A stretch of DNA of 58,425 nucleotides, taken from positions 1-58,425 of the forward strand of contig JAIORQ010000113.1 in assembly GCA_021108035.1 (NCBI GenBank). Reading direction: 5' to 3'. This stretch comes from Bacteroidales bacterium. Its GTDB lineage: Bacteria; Bacteroidota; Bacteroidia; Bacteroidales; JAADGE01. Made by a program: the position numbers and the translations under genes. Below the pieces are notes generated by a model that saw only the letters and a program-made list of their open reading frames with translations, ran no database searches and was not told the DNA's origin. Below are positions 17,832 through 28,100 of the stretch, in pieces; within the stretch, counting starts at the first letter, position 1, and the number at the start of each line of letters is the position of its first letter.

Positions 17832-18473
17832 ATGAAAAATTTAGTATTATTATTAGTATTAGCTGTTAGTTTATCAAGTGTATATGCACAGAATTCTTCT
17901 TATGAAGATGTAATGAAAAAAAACATTGACTTATTATATGAAGCAGGCAATGAGTCAGATTATCAGAAAGTTGCAAATACATTTGAAATTGTTGCAAATA
18001 AGGAGACGGCAAATTGGTTACCTTTGTATTATATTGCCTTAACAAAGATTTATATGAGTTATAGTGCAAAAGACAGTGATAAAAAAGATTTATATCTCGA
18101 CGAAGCACAAAAATTTCTCGACAAAGCTCTCGTTTTGAATGACAACGAGTCAGAATTGTTTGTTTTACAAGGCTTTTTGCATCAGGCAAGAATAAGTATA
18201 TCACCTGTCAGCAGAGGACAAAAATATTCCGGTCTTGCAAACAGTTATTTTGACAAAGCTGAAAAAATTAATTCTGAAAATCCGAGAATTTATTATCTAA
18301 AAGGTATGAATGTTTTAAATATGCCTAAAATGTTTGGCGGAGGAAAAGAAAATGCTTTACCTTTATTTCAAAAAGCAAAGGAAAAATTTGATAAATTTGA
18401 AGTTTTAAATGAATTATATCCGAATTGGGGTTCTCAAGGAAATGAAAAAAGATTGGAATACTGTCAAAAATAG
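17832..18473 (+). CDS. Secreted TPR-like protein
   Basis: A 213-residue protein with a signal peptide (1-19, …LSSVYAQ). At least two helical-repeat segments follow: LDEAQKFLDKALVLNDNESELFVLQGFLHQAR (about 89-120) and FDKAEKINSENPRIYYLKG (about 137-155). The latter resembles tetratricopeptide pairs, so a periplasmic protein-interaction role is likely. It lies 11 bp upstream of a LytS-type kinase. Similar secreted helical proteins often precede YehU/LytTR genes in Bacteroidota. Confidence 0.7.
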   Translation: MKNLVLLLVLAVSLSSVYAQNSSYEDVMKKNIDLLYEAGNESDYQKVANTFEIVANKETANWLPLYYIALTKIYMSYSAKDSDKKDLYLDEAQKFLDKALVLNDNESELFVLQGFLHQARISISPVSRGQKYSGLANSYFDKAEKINSENPRIYYLKGMNVLNMPKMFGGGKENALPLFQKAKEKFDKFEVLNELYPNWGSQGNEKRLEYCQK

Positions 18474-18484
18474 ATTTTAGACAC

Positions 18485-19576
18485 ATGAAAAAATATTTAA
18501 ATTTTAAAAATATTTCTAAATTGGTAAGAATCCTACTGATAGTAATATTGGTAGGAGTACTTATCATAGGAGTGCTTTTTTCAAATGAGGGAATCTTAAA
18601 TAATCTTTTAGAATTTATATTGCATTCTGCGATATACGGATCTGCTTTATGGTATGGTAACGGATTTATATCAGACAGGCTTAAAAAGATATTTCCGTGG
18701 AATAAAAATCCCCTAAAAATATTGATTATTAGTGTTTTAACTACAATAATATATTCAGCGGCAATTATTGTGTTATTACATTTTCTGATATGTGTTATAG
18801 TTTACGACAGTACTTTTGAAACTTATAAAGTTCCCGTTCAATTTGTTCTTGTTTTATTAATGATAACTTTTATCATTAGTATAACACTTCACAGTATCAA
18901 TTTTTTTAAAGAATGGAAAAATGCTGTTATCAGAGAAGCAGAATTAAAACGAAGCGTTCTTGAGTTAGAATATGAATCACTGAAGAGTCAAGTTAATCCG
19001 CATTTCCTTTTTAACAGTTTAAATGCATTAACAAGTTTAGTCGGCAATAATGATAATGCCGTATATTTTATTAAAAATTTATCGGATGTTTACAGATATT
19101 TATTAGAACAAAAAGACAAAGAGACAGTCAGCTTGTCAACTGAAATAAAATTTGTTGAATCATACATTTATTTACATAAAATCAGGTTTGGTGATAATTT
19201 AAATGCAAATATCAATATAAATGACAATAAGTTTATGCTTGTTCCTTTTTCTTTACAAATGTTGATTGAAAATGCAATTAAGCATAATATTGTTTCAGAA
19301 GAAGAACCTTTATATATCAATATTTGCAGTTCTGAAGATTATCTGATTGTTGAAAATAATTTTCAGAAAAAAAATATAATTAATAATTCAACAAAAATAG
19401 GATTAGAAAACATAAAAAAGAGATATAGTTATCTGACAAATAAGGAATTAAAAATTGAAAAAACAAATGAAAAATTTACAGTTAAAATACCGTTGTTAGA
19501 AATGAAAGATTATAATTTTGAGACCACTCCGAAAAAATATAAAGATAAAGATGCCACTAAAACACCAAGCCACTAA
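18485..19576 (+). CDS. LytS/YehU-type sensor histidine kinase
   Basis: A 363-residue membrane kinase. Four hydrophobic helices span about 10-140, followed by the His_kinase motif QVNPHFLFNSLNAL with phospho-acceptor His173. A C-terminal ATPase contains MLIENAIKHN (N-box) and GLENIKKRY (G-box). The last ~18 residues (ETTPKKYKDKDATKTPSH) are encoded by the hairpin repeat at 19520-19670, so the natural end of the protein has probably been replaced. Its partner is the LytTR regulator at 19753. The signal is unknown. Confidence 0.9.
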   Translation: MKKYLNFKNISKLVRILLIVILVGVLIIGVLFSNEGILNNLLEFILHSAIYGSALWYGNGFISDRLKKIFPWNKNPLKILIISVLTTIIYSAAIIVLLHFLICVIVYDSTFETYKVPVQFVLVLLMITFIISITLHSINFFKEWKNAVIREAELKRSVLELEYESLKSQVNPHFLFNSLNALTSLVGNNDNAVYFIKNLSDVYRYLLEQKDKETVSLSTEIKFVESYIYLHKIRFGDNLNANININDNKFMLVPFSLQMLIENAIKHNIVSEEEPLYINICSSEDYLIVENNFQKKNIINNSTKIGLENIKKRYSYLTNKELKIEKTNEKFTVKIPLLEMKDYNFETTPKKYKDKDATKTPSH

Positions 19577-19670
19577 ACTCCACAAAGAGCTTATTATCAA
19601 TATTTTATTTTTTGTGAATTTTTGTGTTTTCGTGACTTTGTGGCAAAAAAAGACTTTTCGGAGCGAACTC
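19520..19670. repeat. Long hairpin repeat, copy 2, overlapping the kinase 3' end
   Basis: Starts GAGACCACTCCGAAAAA (19520) and ends TTTTCGGAGCGAACTC (19655-19670), with the same gccac.../...gtggc interior as copy 1 at 17648. The kinase stop codon (19574-19576) lies inside the left arm. Just after it (19709-19748) is a simple array of 'atctaatatctaa'-type units. Confidence 0.75.
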
Positions 19671-19752
19671 AATTTTAAAACAGCATAATGAAAGACAAGT
19701 TTTCTAAAATCTAATATCTAAAATCTAATATCTAATTTCTAATTTCAAACAG

Positions 19753-20514
19753 ATGAAAGTATTAATAATTGAAGATGAGCCAATTGCAGCAAACAGACTA
19801 ATTGATTTGTTAAAAAAATATGATGGGAAAATTGAAATATCGGCAAAAATAGCTTCGGTAAAAAAAACTGTAAAATGGTTTAATGAAAATACTGAACCCG
19901 ATTTGGTTTTTATGGATATTCAACTTGCCGACGGTTTAAGTTTTGATATTTTTGAACAAATTAAAATTAATTGCCCGATTATTTTTACTACTGCTTACGA
20001 TGAATATGCAATTAAAGCATTTAAAGTTAACAGTGTTGACTATCTTTTAAAACCAATTGATTTTAATGAATTAACAAAATCAATTGAAAAGTATAAAACA
20101 AACTTTAATGTTAAATCAGATGATACCTCAATTCAATACTCTCATATAGAAGAAGTAATTAATAAGCTTACAAATAAGTATAAAGACAGATTTGTTGTAA
20201 AAGTCGGTGTGCATATAAAACCGATTGAAACCTTAAATATTGTATATTTTTACAGCTTGGAAAAAGCAACTTATATTCATACAAATGATAACAGAAATTA
20301 TGTTATTGATTTTTCATTAGAACAAATTGAAAATCTTGTAGATCCAAAAATGTTTTTTAGAATTAACAGAAAGTATATTATAAATATTAATGCAATAAAT
20401 GATATAGTTTCATTTTCAAAAAGCAGAATGAAAATAAATATGCAAGATTCAGATGTTGAAGATTTTATTGTAAGCAGAGAAAAAGTAAATAAATTTAAAA
20501 AATGGCTGGGATAA
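19753..20514 (+). CDS. LytTR-family response regulator
   Basis: A 253-residue regulator. The receiver domain (about 1-120) has acidic residues at 7-9, phospho-acceptor Asp55 (VFMDIQL), and conserved Thr and Lys (TTAYDEYA, LLKPID). A LytTR DNA-binding domain (about 148-253) includes IVYFYSLEKATYIHT and MFFRINRKYIIN. It would be phosphorylated by the YehU-type kinase immediately upstream. Its target could be the nearby TonB receptor, as inference only. Confidence 0.92.
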   Translation: MKVLIIEDEPIAANRLIDLLKKYDGKIEISAKIASVKKTVKWFNENTEPDLVFMDIQLADGLSFDIFEQIKINCPIIFTTAYDEYAIKAFKVNSVDYLLKPIDFNELTKSIEKYKTNFNVKSDDTSIQYSHIEEVINKLTNKYKDRFVVKVGVHIKPIETLNIVYFYSLEKATYIHTNDNRNYVIDFSLEQIENLVDPKMFFRINRKYIININAINDIVSFSKSRMKINMQDSDVEDFIVSREKVNKFKKWLG

Positions 20515-20522
20515 TTTAATTC

Positions 20523-20582
20523 TCACACAGATACCACAGATTACCACAGAAAAATCTGTGAATTTCTGTGGATTCTGTGTGA
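20523..20582. repeat. CACAGA hairpin repeat
   Basis: TCACACAGA (20523-20531) pairs with TCTGTGTGA (20574-20582), and inner CACAGA units pair with TCTGTG. It is similar in style to the 17648 and 19520 repeats. It lies between the convergent regulator and trkA genes and may serve as a bidirectional terminator. Confidence 0.6.
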
Positions 20583-20713
20583 TTACATAAATGTTTTAAA
20601 CGGTTTAACAAGAATGTTCATTATTAACTAAACGCCTAATTCAATTAAATTTTTTGATTTTTCATAAAAAACCGACTTTGTCAAGAATTTTAAATAATGT
20701 TATCATTGCTAAA

Positions 20714-20762
20714 TTGCTTCATTGCTACATTGTTGTTTTCTAACAATTTAACAATGAAGCAA
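20714..20762. repeat. ACAATG-type hairpin, second copy
   Basis: TTGCTTCATTG (20714-20724) pairs with CAATGAAGCAA (20752-20762), with further ATTGTT/AACAAT pairing inside. It belongs to the same sequence family as the hairpin at 1593-1659. It lies 30 bp from the trkA stop codon. Confidence 0.65.
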
Positions 20763-20791
20763 TGCAACAATATTACATGAAAAACTAACTT

Positions 20792-22132
20792 TTAAGAAAA
20801 AAATTTACTCACTTTATCAATAGCTTCAGGTAATGCAAACAATACAACTTTGTCTCCGAATTGAATATGTGTGTCTCCTTTAGCAATAAAAACTTCATTA
20901 TTTCTTATCACACCGCCGATAATAGCTTTTTTAGGAAATTTCGTATCTTTTAATTCTTTTTTTGTGATTTTTGCACCTTTGGGAACAGTGAATTCCAATA
21001 TCTCAGCATCACTGTCTAATAAACATTGAACAGAAGATACTTGTTCAGACATGATATGTGAATAAATATGACTTGCAGCAATTGTCTTTTTGTTGATAAC
21101 AGTTTCAATTCCCATTTCTTCGGCCAATGGTAAGTAGTCCATTTTTTCAATTTCAGCAATAGTTTTTGTTACACCTAATTTTTTGGCATGAAGACAAGCA
21201 AGAATATTTGTTTCAGAATTTCCGGTTACTGCAATAAATACATCCATTCCGGCAATGCCTTCTTCTTTCAGGAGATCTGTATCTCTGCCGTCGCCGTGTA
21301 TTACTAAAGTATTTTCAAGCATTTCGCTTAGTTTCTCACACTTGGCTCGGTTTTGCTCTATTAATTTAACATTACTTTTTTTTTCACAATGAGAAGCCGT
21401 TTTATAACCGATTCTGCTTCCGCCCATAATCATAATGTTTTCGACTTTAAAATGTTTCTTACCCGATAATTGCATTAATTTATTTATACTTTCTTTTTTA
21501 CAGACGACATAGAACATATCTCCGGCATGAAAAGCATGGAATCCCTTAGGAATAATGGTTTTATGATCGCGAGTTACAGCTACTGCACGAAAATCAAATT
21601 CACCGGTTTCTTTAGTAACTTCTTGTAATGTTTTAAATAGTATGGGAGCGTTTTCGTTGATCTTTATCGCAAATAAAAACAACTTCCCGTCAGCAAAACT
21701 GAATGTTTTACTTGCACCAACTCTGCTTAATAAACTTATAATTTCATCACTGGCCAAGATTTCAGGGTAGATCATTGAATCAATACCAAGCTCTTTAAAA
21801 AAAATTTCATTATTTTTTTCTAAATATTCTTTATTATCAATTCTGGCAATAACCTTTTTTGCACCCAACTTTTTTGCTAAAATAGTAGCCGTAAGATTAA
21901 CTTCCTCAGATTGTGTTAATGCAATAAAAAGATCAGTTTTTGCAATACCGATATTAATAAGGTCTTTAATAGACGTAGCGGAACCGTGTCGTGTTAAAAA
22001 GTCATAATGAGAATCAATATATTCCAATCGTTCTTTATTAAGATCAATAATGGTAATATCTCTTTTTGCTTTATATAATAAATTTGCTAAATATATTCCG
22101 GCTTCACCGGCACCTGCTATTATCGCTTTCAT
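20792..22132 (-). CDS. trkA: Trk potassium uptake regulatory protein TrkA
   Basis: A 446-residue cytoplasmic NAD-binding gating subunit of the Trk K+ uptake system. Two TrkA_N Rossmann halves are seen: the first begins at AIIAGAGEAGIYLANLL (3-19), the second at about residue 230 (MIMGGSRIGYKTASHCE). Each is followed by a TrkA_C domain. The usual partner trkH is not adjacent in this window. The 60-bp MITE relative ends 40 bp upstream of the start codon. Confidence 0.93.
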   Translation of the reverse strand: MKAIIAGAGEAGIYLANLLYKAKRDITIIDLNKERLEYIDSHYDFLTRHGSATSIKDLINIGIAKTDLFIALTQSEEVNLTATILAKKLGAKKVIARIDNKEYLEKNNEIFFKELGIDSMIYPEILASDEIISLLSRVGASKTFSFADGKLFLFAIKINENAPILFKTLQEVTKETGEFDFRAVAVTRDHKTIIPKGFHAFHAGDMFYVVCKKESINKLMQLSGKKHFKVENIMIMGGSRIGYKTASHCEKKSNVKLIEQNRAKCEKLSEMLENTLVIHGDGRDTDLLKEEGIAGMDVFIAVTGNSETNILACLHAKKLGVTKTIAEIEKMDYLPLAEEMGIETVINKKTIAASHIYSHIMSEQVSSVQCLLDSDAEILEFTVPKGAKITKKELKDTKFPKKAIIGGVIRNNEVFIAKGDTHIQFGDKVVLFALPEAIDKVSKFFS

Positions 22133-22171
22133 TTCTTATATAGAAGTTTGTATGGTTCTTTCCTAATTTAA

Positions 22172-22231
22172 CCTGCATTATTCACAAAAACCGTTAAAAC
22201 GGTTTATAAATAAATTCATGAATAATACAGC
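22172..22231. mobile_element. 60-bp MITE derivative
   Basis: The left end CCTGCATTATTCAC (22172-22185) and right end ATGAATAATACAGC (22218-22231) resemble the 217-bp element termini. TTAA is directly repeated at 22168-22171 and 22232-22235. The interior is a palindrome around AAACCGTTTTAACGGTTT-like sequence. It is probably an internally deleted or distinct family member. Confidence 0.7.
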
Positions 22232-22382
22232 TTAAGTAAAAAATTGAGTTATGTTTGATAATTACTTGATAAATTAAAAAAGAACAATAGTTATTAACCT
22301 AATTCTTATGCAAATTTAAGATATTGAATAATATTATTGTTAATTTATGATAAAACTTTCTGTATCTAATACATATTATTTT

Positions 22383-22390
22383 TATTTTTG
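22383..22390 (+). promoter_or_regulatory. Possible -7 box (TATTTTTG)
   Basis: TATTTTTG fits TAnnTTTG and lies 33 bp before the ATG of the thioredoxin-like gene. The upstream TTTCTG (22357-22362) is only an approximate -33 element. Confidence 0.35.
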
Positions 22391-22423
22391 CATCGTTTTA
22401 TTTGAATATTAAATACTTTAATA

Positions 22424-23980
22424 ATGAAGAAATTTATACTTTCATCACTTTTTACATTGATAATAATCGGCGTTTTTGCACAAGACTGTAAAATTGAAGT
22501 TAAATTTGCAAATCTCAAAAATCAAGATTTAATTATCGGTCATCACTTTAATGCCCAATTAATTCCGGATGATACAATAACACTTGACAATAAAGGTTAC
22601 GGTGCATTTAAAGGCAAAGAAGCTTTTCCGGGCGGTATGTATTTTTTATTCTTACCAAATAAAACATATTTCGATTTTATACTTGATAAAGACCAAGAAT
22701 TTTCAATAACCGGCGATACTATGGATTTTGATAATACCGTAAAATATAAAGGTTCGGTTGAAAACACTGTTTTTACAGAATACCAAAGATCTTTTAAAGA
22801 TGCAAACAGAAGACTAAATGATCTTTCAAAATTAAGGGAAGCAAATAAAGGAAATAAAGAAAAGATCAAAGAGATTGATCTTGATTTAAAGAAAATAAGA
22901 GAAGAAATGGGCGGTTACCATAAAAAGGCAATTGCCGAACATCCGAATATGTTTTTCACTAAATTTTTAAAGGCAACAAGAAGAGTAGAAGTTCCGAAAG
23001 AAATAACGGATAAAAAAGAGCAGTATTATTATTTCAGAAATCATTATTTTGATCCTTTTGATATCTCTGATCCAAGATTGTTAAGAACACCGATTTATAA
23101 AGGAACAATTGATATGTTTTTAGATAAAGTAATAATGCAACATCCTGATACTTTGATTGCTGAAGTTGATATGCTTATTGAAAAGTCAAGAACAAATGAT
23201 GAGTTGTTCCGCTTTATGTTAGTTCATCTTTTTAATAAATATGCTTCAAGTTTGGTTATGTCATCTGAAAATGTGTATGTTCATATTGCAGATAAATATT
23301 ATATTAATGAAGCAAAATGGAGTAAGCCTGAATTTATAAGTGAATTAAAAACCAAGATAAAAAGAAAGAAAAAATGTTTAATAGGTGCCTCTGCTCCTGA
23401 TATTAATTTCAGAATTGTTCCTGTTGATACCGTTAAAATTATTGAAATAATTGAAAAAAACGATGTTTTGAAAACAGACGGGTTACAAGTTGAAAAATCA
23501 GATGCTGACAGTTTAGTAAAAATCAACCTGAAAATTGAATTGCTTAAAGAATTCTTTTTTGAATTTGAAGAAATCAGTTCTTTATACACTACTGAAACTG
23601 AATACACCATACTTTGGTTCTGGACACCTGATTGCAGCCATTGCAAGAAAGAAACTCCGAAGTTTTATGAATTATATCTTGAGAAAAAATTAGATGAGCG
23701 TAATGTTAAAATAATATCTGTTTATATGCAGAAAGATATTGCTGATTGGAAAAGATTCAGTAAAAATAATGATGATTGGTTTAAGTTTATTAAAAAGCAT
23801 AATATGGATAAATTGATAAATGCATGGAACCCTTTTGATTTGTTCAGAAGAAATTATGATTTAGACAGTTCTCCGGTTTTATATCTCTTGGATAAAGAAA
23901 AGAAAATTGTTGCAAAACGCATAGGTTATGAACAAGCAATTGAGATTATTGATAATGAATTGAAATCAAAAAATAAATAA
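22424..23980 (+). CDS. TlpA-like thioredoxin-fold protein with DUF4369-type N-terminus
   Basis: A 518-residue secreted protein. The signal peptide is about 1-19 (…IIGVFAQ). An N-terminal DUF4369-like beta-sandwich is about 20-110, a helical DUF5106-like middle region about 115-300, and a C-terminal thioredoxin fold has the redox pair C404-S-H-C407 in FWTPDCSHCKKE. It probably acts as a periplasmic or lipid-linked disulfide reductase or chaperone. There is no lipobox. It is a single-gene unit. Confidence 0.85.
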   Translation: MKKFILSSLFTLIIIGVFAQDCKIEVKFANLKNQDLIIGHHFNAQLIPDDTITLDNKGYGAFKGKEAFPGGMYFLFLPNKTYFDFILDKDQEFSITGDTMDFDNTVKYKGSVENTVFTEYQRSFKDANRRLNDLSKLREANKGNKEKIKEIDLDLKKIREEMGGYHKKAIAEHPNMFFTKFLKATRRVEVPKEITDKKEQYYYFRNHYFDPFDISDPRLLRTPIYKGTIDMFLDKVIMQHPDTLIAEVDMLIEKSRTNDELFRFMLVHLFNKYASSLVMSSENVYVHIADKYYINEAKWSKPEFISELKTKIKRKKKCLIGASAPDINFRIVPVDTVKIIEIIEKNDVLKTDGLQVEKSDADSLVKINLKIELLKEFFFEFEEISSLYTTETEYTILWFWTPDCSHCKKETPKFYELYLEKKLDERNVKIISVYMQKDIADWKRFSKNNDDWFKFIKKHNMDKLINAWNPFDLFRRNYDLDSSPVLYLLDKEKKIVAKRIGYEQAIEIIDNELKSKNK

Positions 23981-24125
23981 ATTGCCTAATGCAGAAAACG
24001 GATTGAATGAGATTGAGTTTTGTTTATAAACCAAAAATGCTTAATTGAAAAGTCAAAAAAAGATACAGAACTTGCTGCAATATTGAAAATACACAATTTA
24101 CTTTAATTAATAATTCGCAATAAAA

Positions 24126-25085
24126 TTGCATAAAAATATTCAGAAACTAAAGAAATATCCTTGGGTGCATTCAAAACCTTATAATGATTTTTCTGCATAT
24201 TTTAAGACTCTTTTTAAAAACAGAGTTCAAAAAATTGCAATTAATGCCGGATTCACTTGTCCGAACCGTGACGGTAATAAGAGCACAGGAGGATGCACAT
24301 ACTGTAATAATGATACTTTTAACCCGTTTTATTGCAATCCTGAAAGAACCATATCCGATCAACTGAAAGACGGTATTTCATTTTTTGCAGAAAAATACAA
24401 AGCTCAAAAGTATCTGGCATATTTTCAAGCATACTCAAATACTTATGCTTCTTTAGATGTACTGAAGTCATATTATAATGAGGCACTTTCCAATGAAAAA
24501 ATTATTGGTTTGGTAATAGCAACCAGGCCTGATTGTGTAAATAATGAACTTTTAGACTATTTGCAACATCTTGCCCAAGATAATTATATTGTTTTGGAAT
24601 TTGGTGCAGAATCTTGCAATGATAATACACTAAAATACATTAACAGAGGTCATACTTTTAATGATACAGTAAATGCGTTACAAATATCAAAAGACAGAGG
24701 AATACATGTCGGACTTCACTATATTATGGGCTTACCCGGCGATACTCGAGATGATAATTTAAAACATGCAGAAATAATTTCGGAATTACCTTTTGAAACA
24801 TTAAAGTTACATCAGTTACAGATAATAAAAGGTACAAAGATGGCTGAACAATATTCAGAAAATCCGGATATGTTTAATCTTTTTACGGCAAGAGAATATA
24901 TTGATCATGTAATAAAATTTGCCGAAAAATTAAATCCTAATATAATTATTGAGAGATTTATCAGCGAATCACCTTCTGATCTTTTAATTGCTCCGAGATG
25001 GGGCGGTTTAAAGAATTTTGAAATTGTCGATAAAATCAAAAAACGATTTATTGAATGCAATACATGGCAAGGTCGATTATATTAG
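24126..25085 (+). CDS. Radical SAM protein of the TIGR01212/YhcC family
   Basis: A 319-residue iron-sulfur enzyme. The cluster-binding cysteines are C45, C57 and C60 (TCPNRDG...GGCTYC), the spacing characteristic of YhcC-like proteins rather than CX3CX2C. A GAESCNDNTLKYINRGH segment and a C-terminal 'ISESPSDLLIAPRWGG' also match the family. The only usable start is TTG 24126, because an in-frame stop lies 15 bp upstream. The substrate is unknown. The gene converges on the giant secreted-protein gene. Confidence 0.88.
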   Translation: MHKNIQKLKKYPWVHSKPYNDFSAYFKTLFKNRVQKIAINAGFTCPNRDGNKSTGGCTYCNNDTFNPFYCNPERTISDQLKDGISFFAEKYKAQKYLAYFQAYSNTYASLDVLKSYYNEALSNEKIIGLVIATRPDCVNNELLDYLQHLAQDNYIVLEFGAESCNDNTLKYINRGHTFNDTVNALQISKDRGIHVGLHYIMGLPGDTRDDNLKHAEIISELPFETLKLHQLQIIKGTKMAEQYSENPDMFNLFTAREYIDHVIKFAEKLNPNIIIERFISESPSDLLIAPRWGGLKNFEIVDKIKKRFIECNTWQGRLY

Positions 25086-25146
25086 ACCATTACTCTTAAA
25101 ATTCCGGACAAAATCGGCTTATTTTCGCTCTCTAAAAAATTTATTT

Positions 25147-28100
25147 CTAATCTTCGATGTCTTCATCGTCATAGTCAATATCATCATCTTCTTCATCATC
25201 ATCAAAATCATCTATTGCCGGATGTTCTCCGGTAAATTCATAAATAAATAGGTTTTTGGTTTCATTGTTGGTCATCATGTAATTAAAAATACCTTTATCA
25301 GTTTTAATTTTTTTATCTTTTGTTTTTAGTTCTTCAATTGCAACATTATATTCATGAACTGATGATATTGTTCGCATTATTCCACCTGAGAATGAGAAAA
25401 AGAACCATTCTTTATCACTTGTTTCAAAATAAATATATATTTTATCTCCGGTTCTTCTTTTCTTGATCTGTATATACCCTTTAACATATTTATTTATCAT
25501 TTGATTATTGATGTTAGAAATTCCTATTTTACCCATTGATTTAAATGATTTTGAAACAGGATCCCACTTAAAATAAAGATTTGTAAAGACAAAAGTTTTG
25601 TTTAATTCTTCGGGAAATTTCTTTGGTTTTCCGACATTTTCAGACATTTCAAGGAGCATTTGATCAGTTTTATCAATTCCTAAAAACATATACATAGGTT
25701 TTTTATATGCATTCTCATTTACCCTTACTGCATTTAGGCTAATGTTTGTCAATAATTTTTCTGAAAGTATGTTCAGTGATTTTTTATTAAAGAAAAAATC
25801 TAAATATGTTAATGTCTGCATGGTAACTTCACCTGAATTCATATCAAATCTTAAACTCCCTTTACCTCCCAAATCATTAACCTTAATTGATTTACTGTAT
25901 GAAATATCTCCTTCGCCGTTTACTATACAATTACTTCTTTTTAAATCTAAATAATTACCGGGTAAGGTTTTATTATTAAATTTTTCCAAAGTTGTAATTA
26001 TATACTTGTTATCATCCTCATTATAAGCCACATAATACGAACTGTCTCTTAATGAAAGAATTGATTCAGAAGTTCCGTAAGGATCAGTTGATAAGAATAC
26101 CGGGAATGTATGTACCGAATCTTTAGAAGACATAATATCAGCAAATATTCTTGCTTTATTAGTCTCTAAGTCAGAATGCAATCTTGGAGCAAGAGGCAAA
26201 TAAACACTGTCAGGATCAATATCTGTTTTAAAATAGAACCATTTTGGAGTAGTCGGACATTTATGAATCAATTTTGCAAAACCTTCAAATCTTAAACGGT
26301 CTTTTGTAGCATTGAAATAAACATCACCATAATAATCAAACCATGGGTTTAAAGTAAATTCCTGATATTGCTCAATAAAACCGTGTGCTACTGTTGCTTT
26401 TTTATTTTGATCATATGTAATATTATCAAAGTTGATATTTTGAAGACTATTATTCATATCTTCATATTGATAAATACCTGATGATGCCACATACTTTTTA
26501 CTGCTGTTGATTTTAATATCAACATTGGTGATATTGTGTATGCCTCTGGCTTTTACAGTTGTATTAAGAAGTTTTTCCATTTCACCGTTATCACTAATAA
26601 CTACATCACTGCTTGGTTTTACAACAATATCAGCTACAATAATTTTCATAACATCTTTTGTGATAAGTTTTTTATTTACAGTACTGTAATTGGCCCTGCT
26701 TCCGAAAAACATCAATGAATCTTGATCTGTGTTGGTTGAAACAAATTTAAGATCTCCGTATGCAGGAGCAAATAATGATTTATCAAATCTGCATACATCA
26801 ATTAAATAAGCACTGTCAAGAAGAACTTTTTCTTTCGAATAAACATAATTCGTAAATTTATTCGTGTTGTAATTCAGATTTATCTTACTCTCACCTGTAT
26901 GCCAGATAAGATGATCGGGATAGCTGATATACTCATTTGAAACAAAAGTTACGGAAGATTCTTCTTCTTCAAGAGATTGAAAAACTGCTTTGCTTGAATT
27001 AATATCCACAAGTGATTTCATGTTCTTAATAATCACATCCTTATTATTAGAGTCTTTTTCTTTAAGAACAATATCTGCTTTATCTGAAAAGAAAGAATTT
27101 TTATTGAAAGAGAAATCTTCAGCTGTAATTGTGCCTTCATTTACAATTGCTCTGCCTTTTCCTGTTAATGATTTTGGCCTGTATTCAAAAGTTCCTGAAA
27201 ATTTTGCTCTACCGTCATACATATCAACAGGAATACCTGTTGTTTTATATCTTACAACATCATTTACTGCATCCCACCTTGTTTCTACCAGTTTTCCTTT
27301 TACTTGCGGAAACTCGGCATAAGTTTCTTCATTTATATATTCACTAATTTCAATTTCATCAGCAAGTGCCGATAAAGAGTCGGGATAAATTGTAAAATCA
27401 CTGGTTGCAATAGTTGTATTGTTCCATTTAGCAATACCGTTTGCTTCCAATCCATTGTTGCTTAATCTTATATAACTGTGCATGGTGCTGTTTTGGGCTG
27501 ATAATGAGATTCTTCCGTTGAATAATTTCATACCGCCTTCTGCTGTTCGATGTAAAAACCCTAAAGAATAATCTTTTTGAACTTTAAGAGTATCTTCAAA
27601 TTTCGGGAATATATTCCCGGCTACCATAACTCCCCGAATTTCCAGTTTATCTTTTCTGATATATAAAAGACTGTCATGCTCAAACGGATAATTTTCAAAA
27701 TAAAAAGTTTCTCTGGGATATACACTCCCGTGTTTGTTTCTTTTGTCATAATATACATATGAAGTATCAATGCAATTAAACTTAGGAAATTGTTTGATTT
27801 CTTTAGCTCCCGATTTATTTGATTTTACATCTATTCTTACTTTACCTGTTACATTTTCAATAGTTGAAGTAAGAAATTTTGCTTTTACTTTTTCGCCTGA
27901 TTCAGACAAATCTTTATCCCACACTCTATATACCAAAGAATCGCTTTTAGTAAAACTTATATCGTAGTTGTCATAATTGAAAGCAAAATTATCACCATAG
28001 AAATCTGCCAAACCAACTCTCAATCTGCCCGAAAAATACATGTTACGATTTTCATCAATTGTAAAAGTTTTATTATGAGGTACAAATCCGACTTTTTTTC

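Noticed and set aside
25742-27967. Several plus-strand ORFs of 60-110 codons across the giant gene
   Set aside because: They are antisense shadows of the 1555-residue reading frame and have low-complexity composition.
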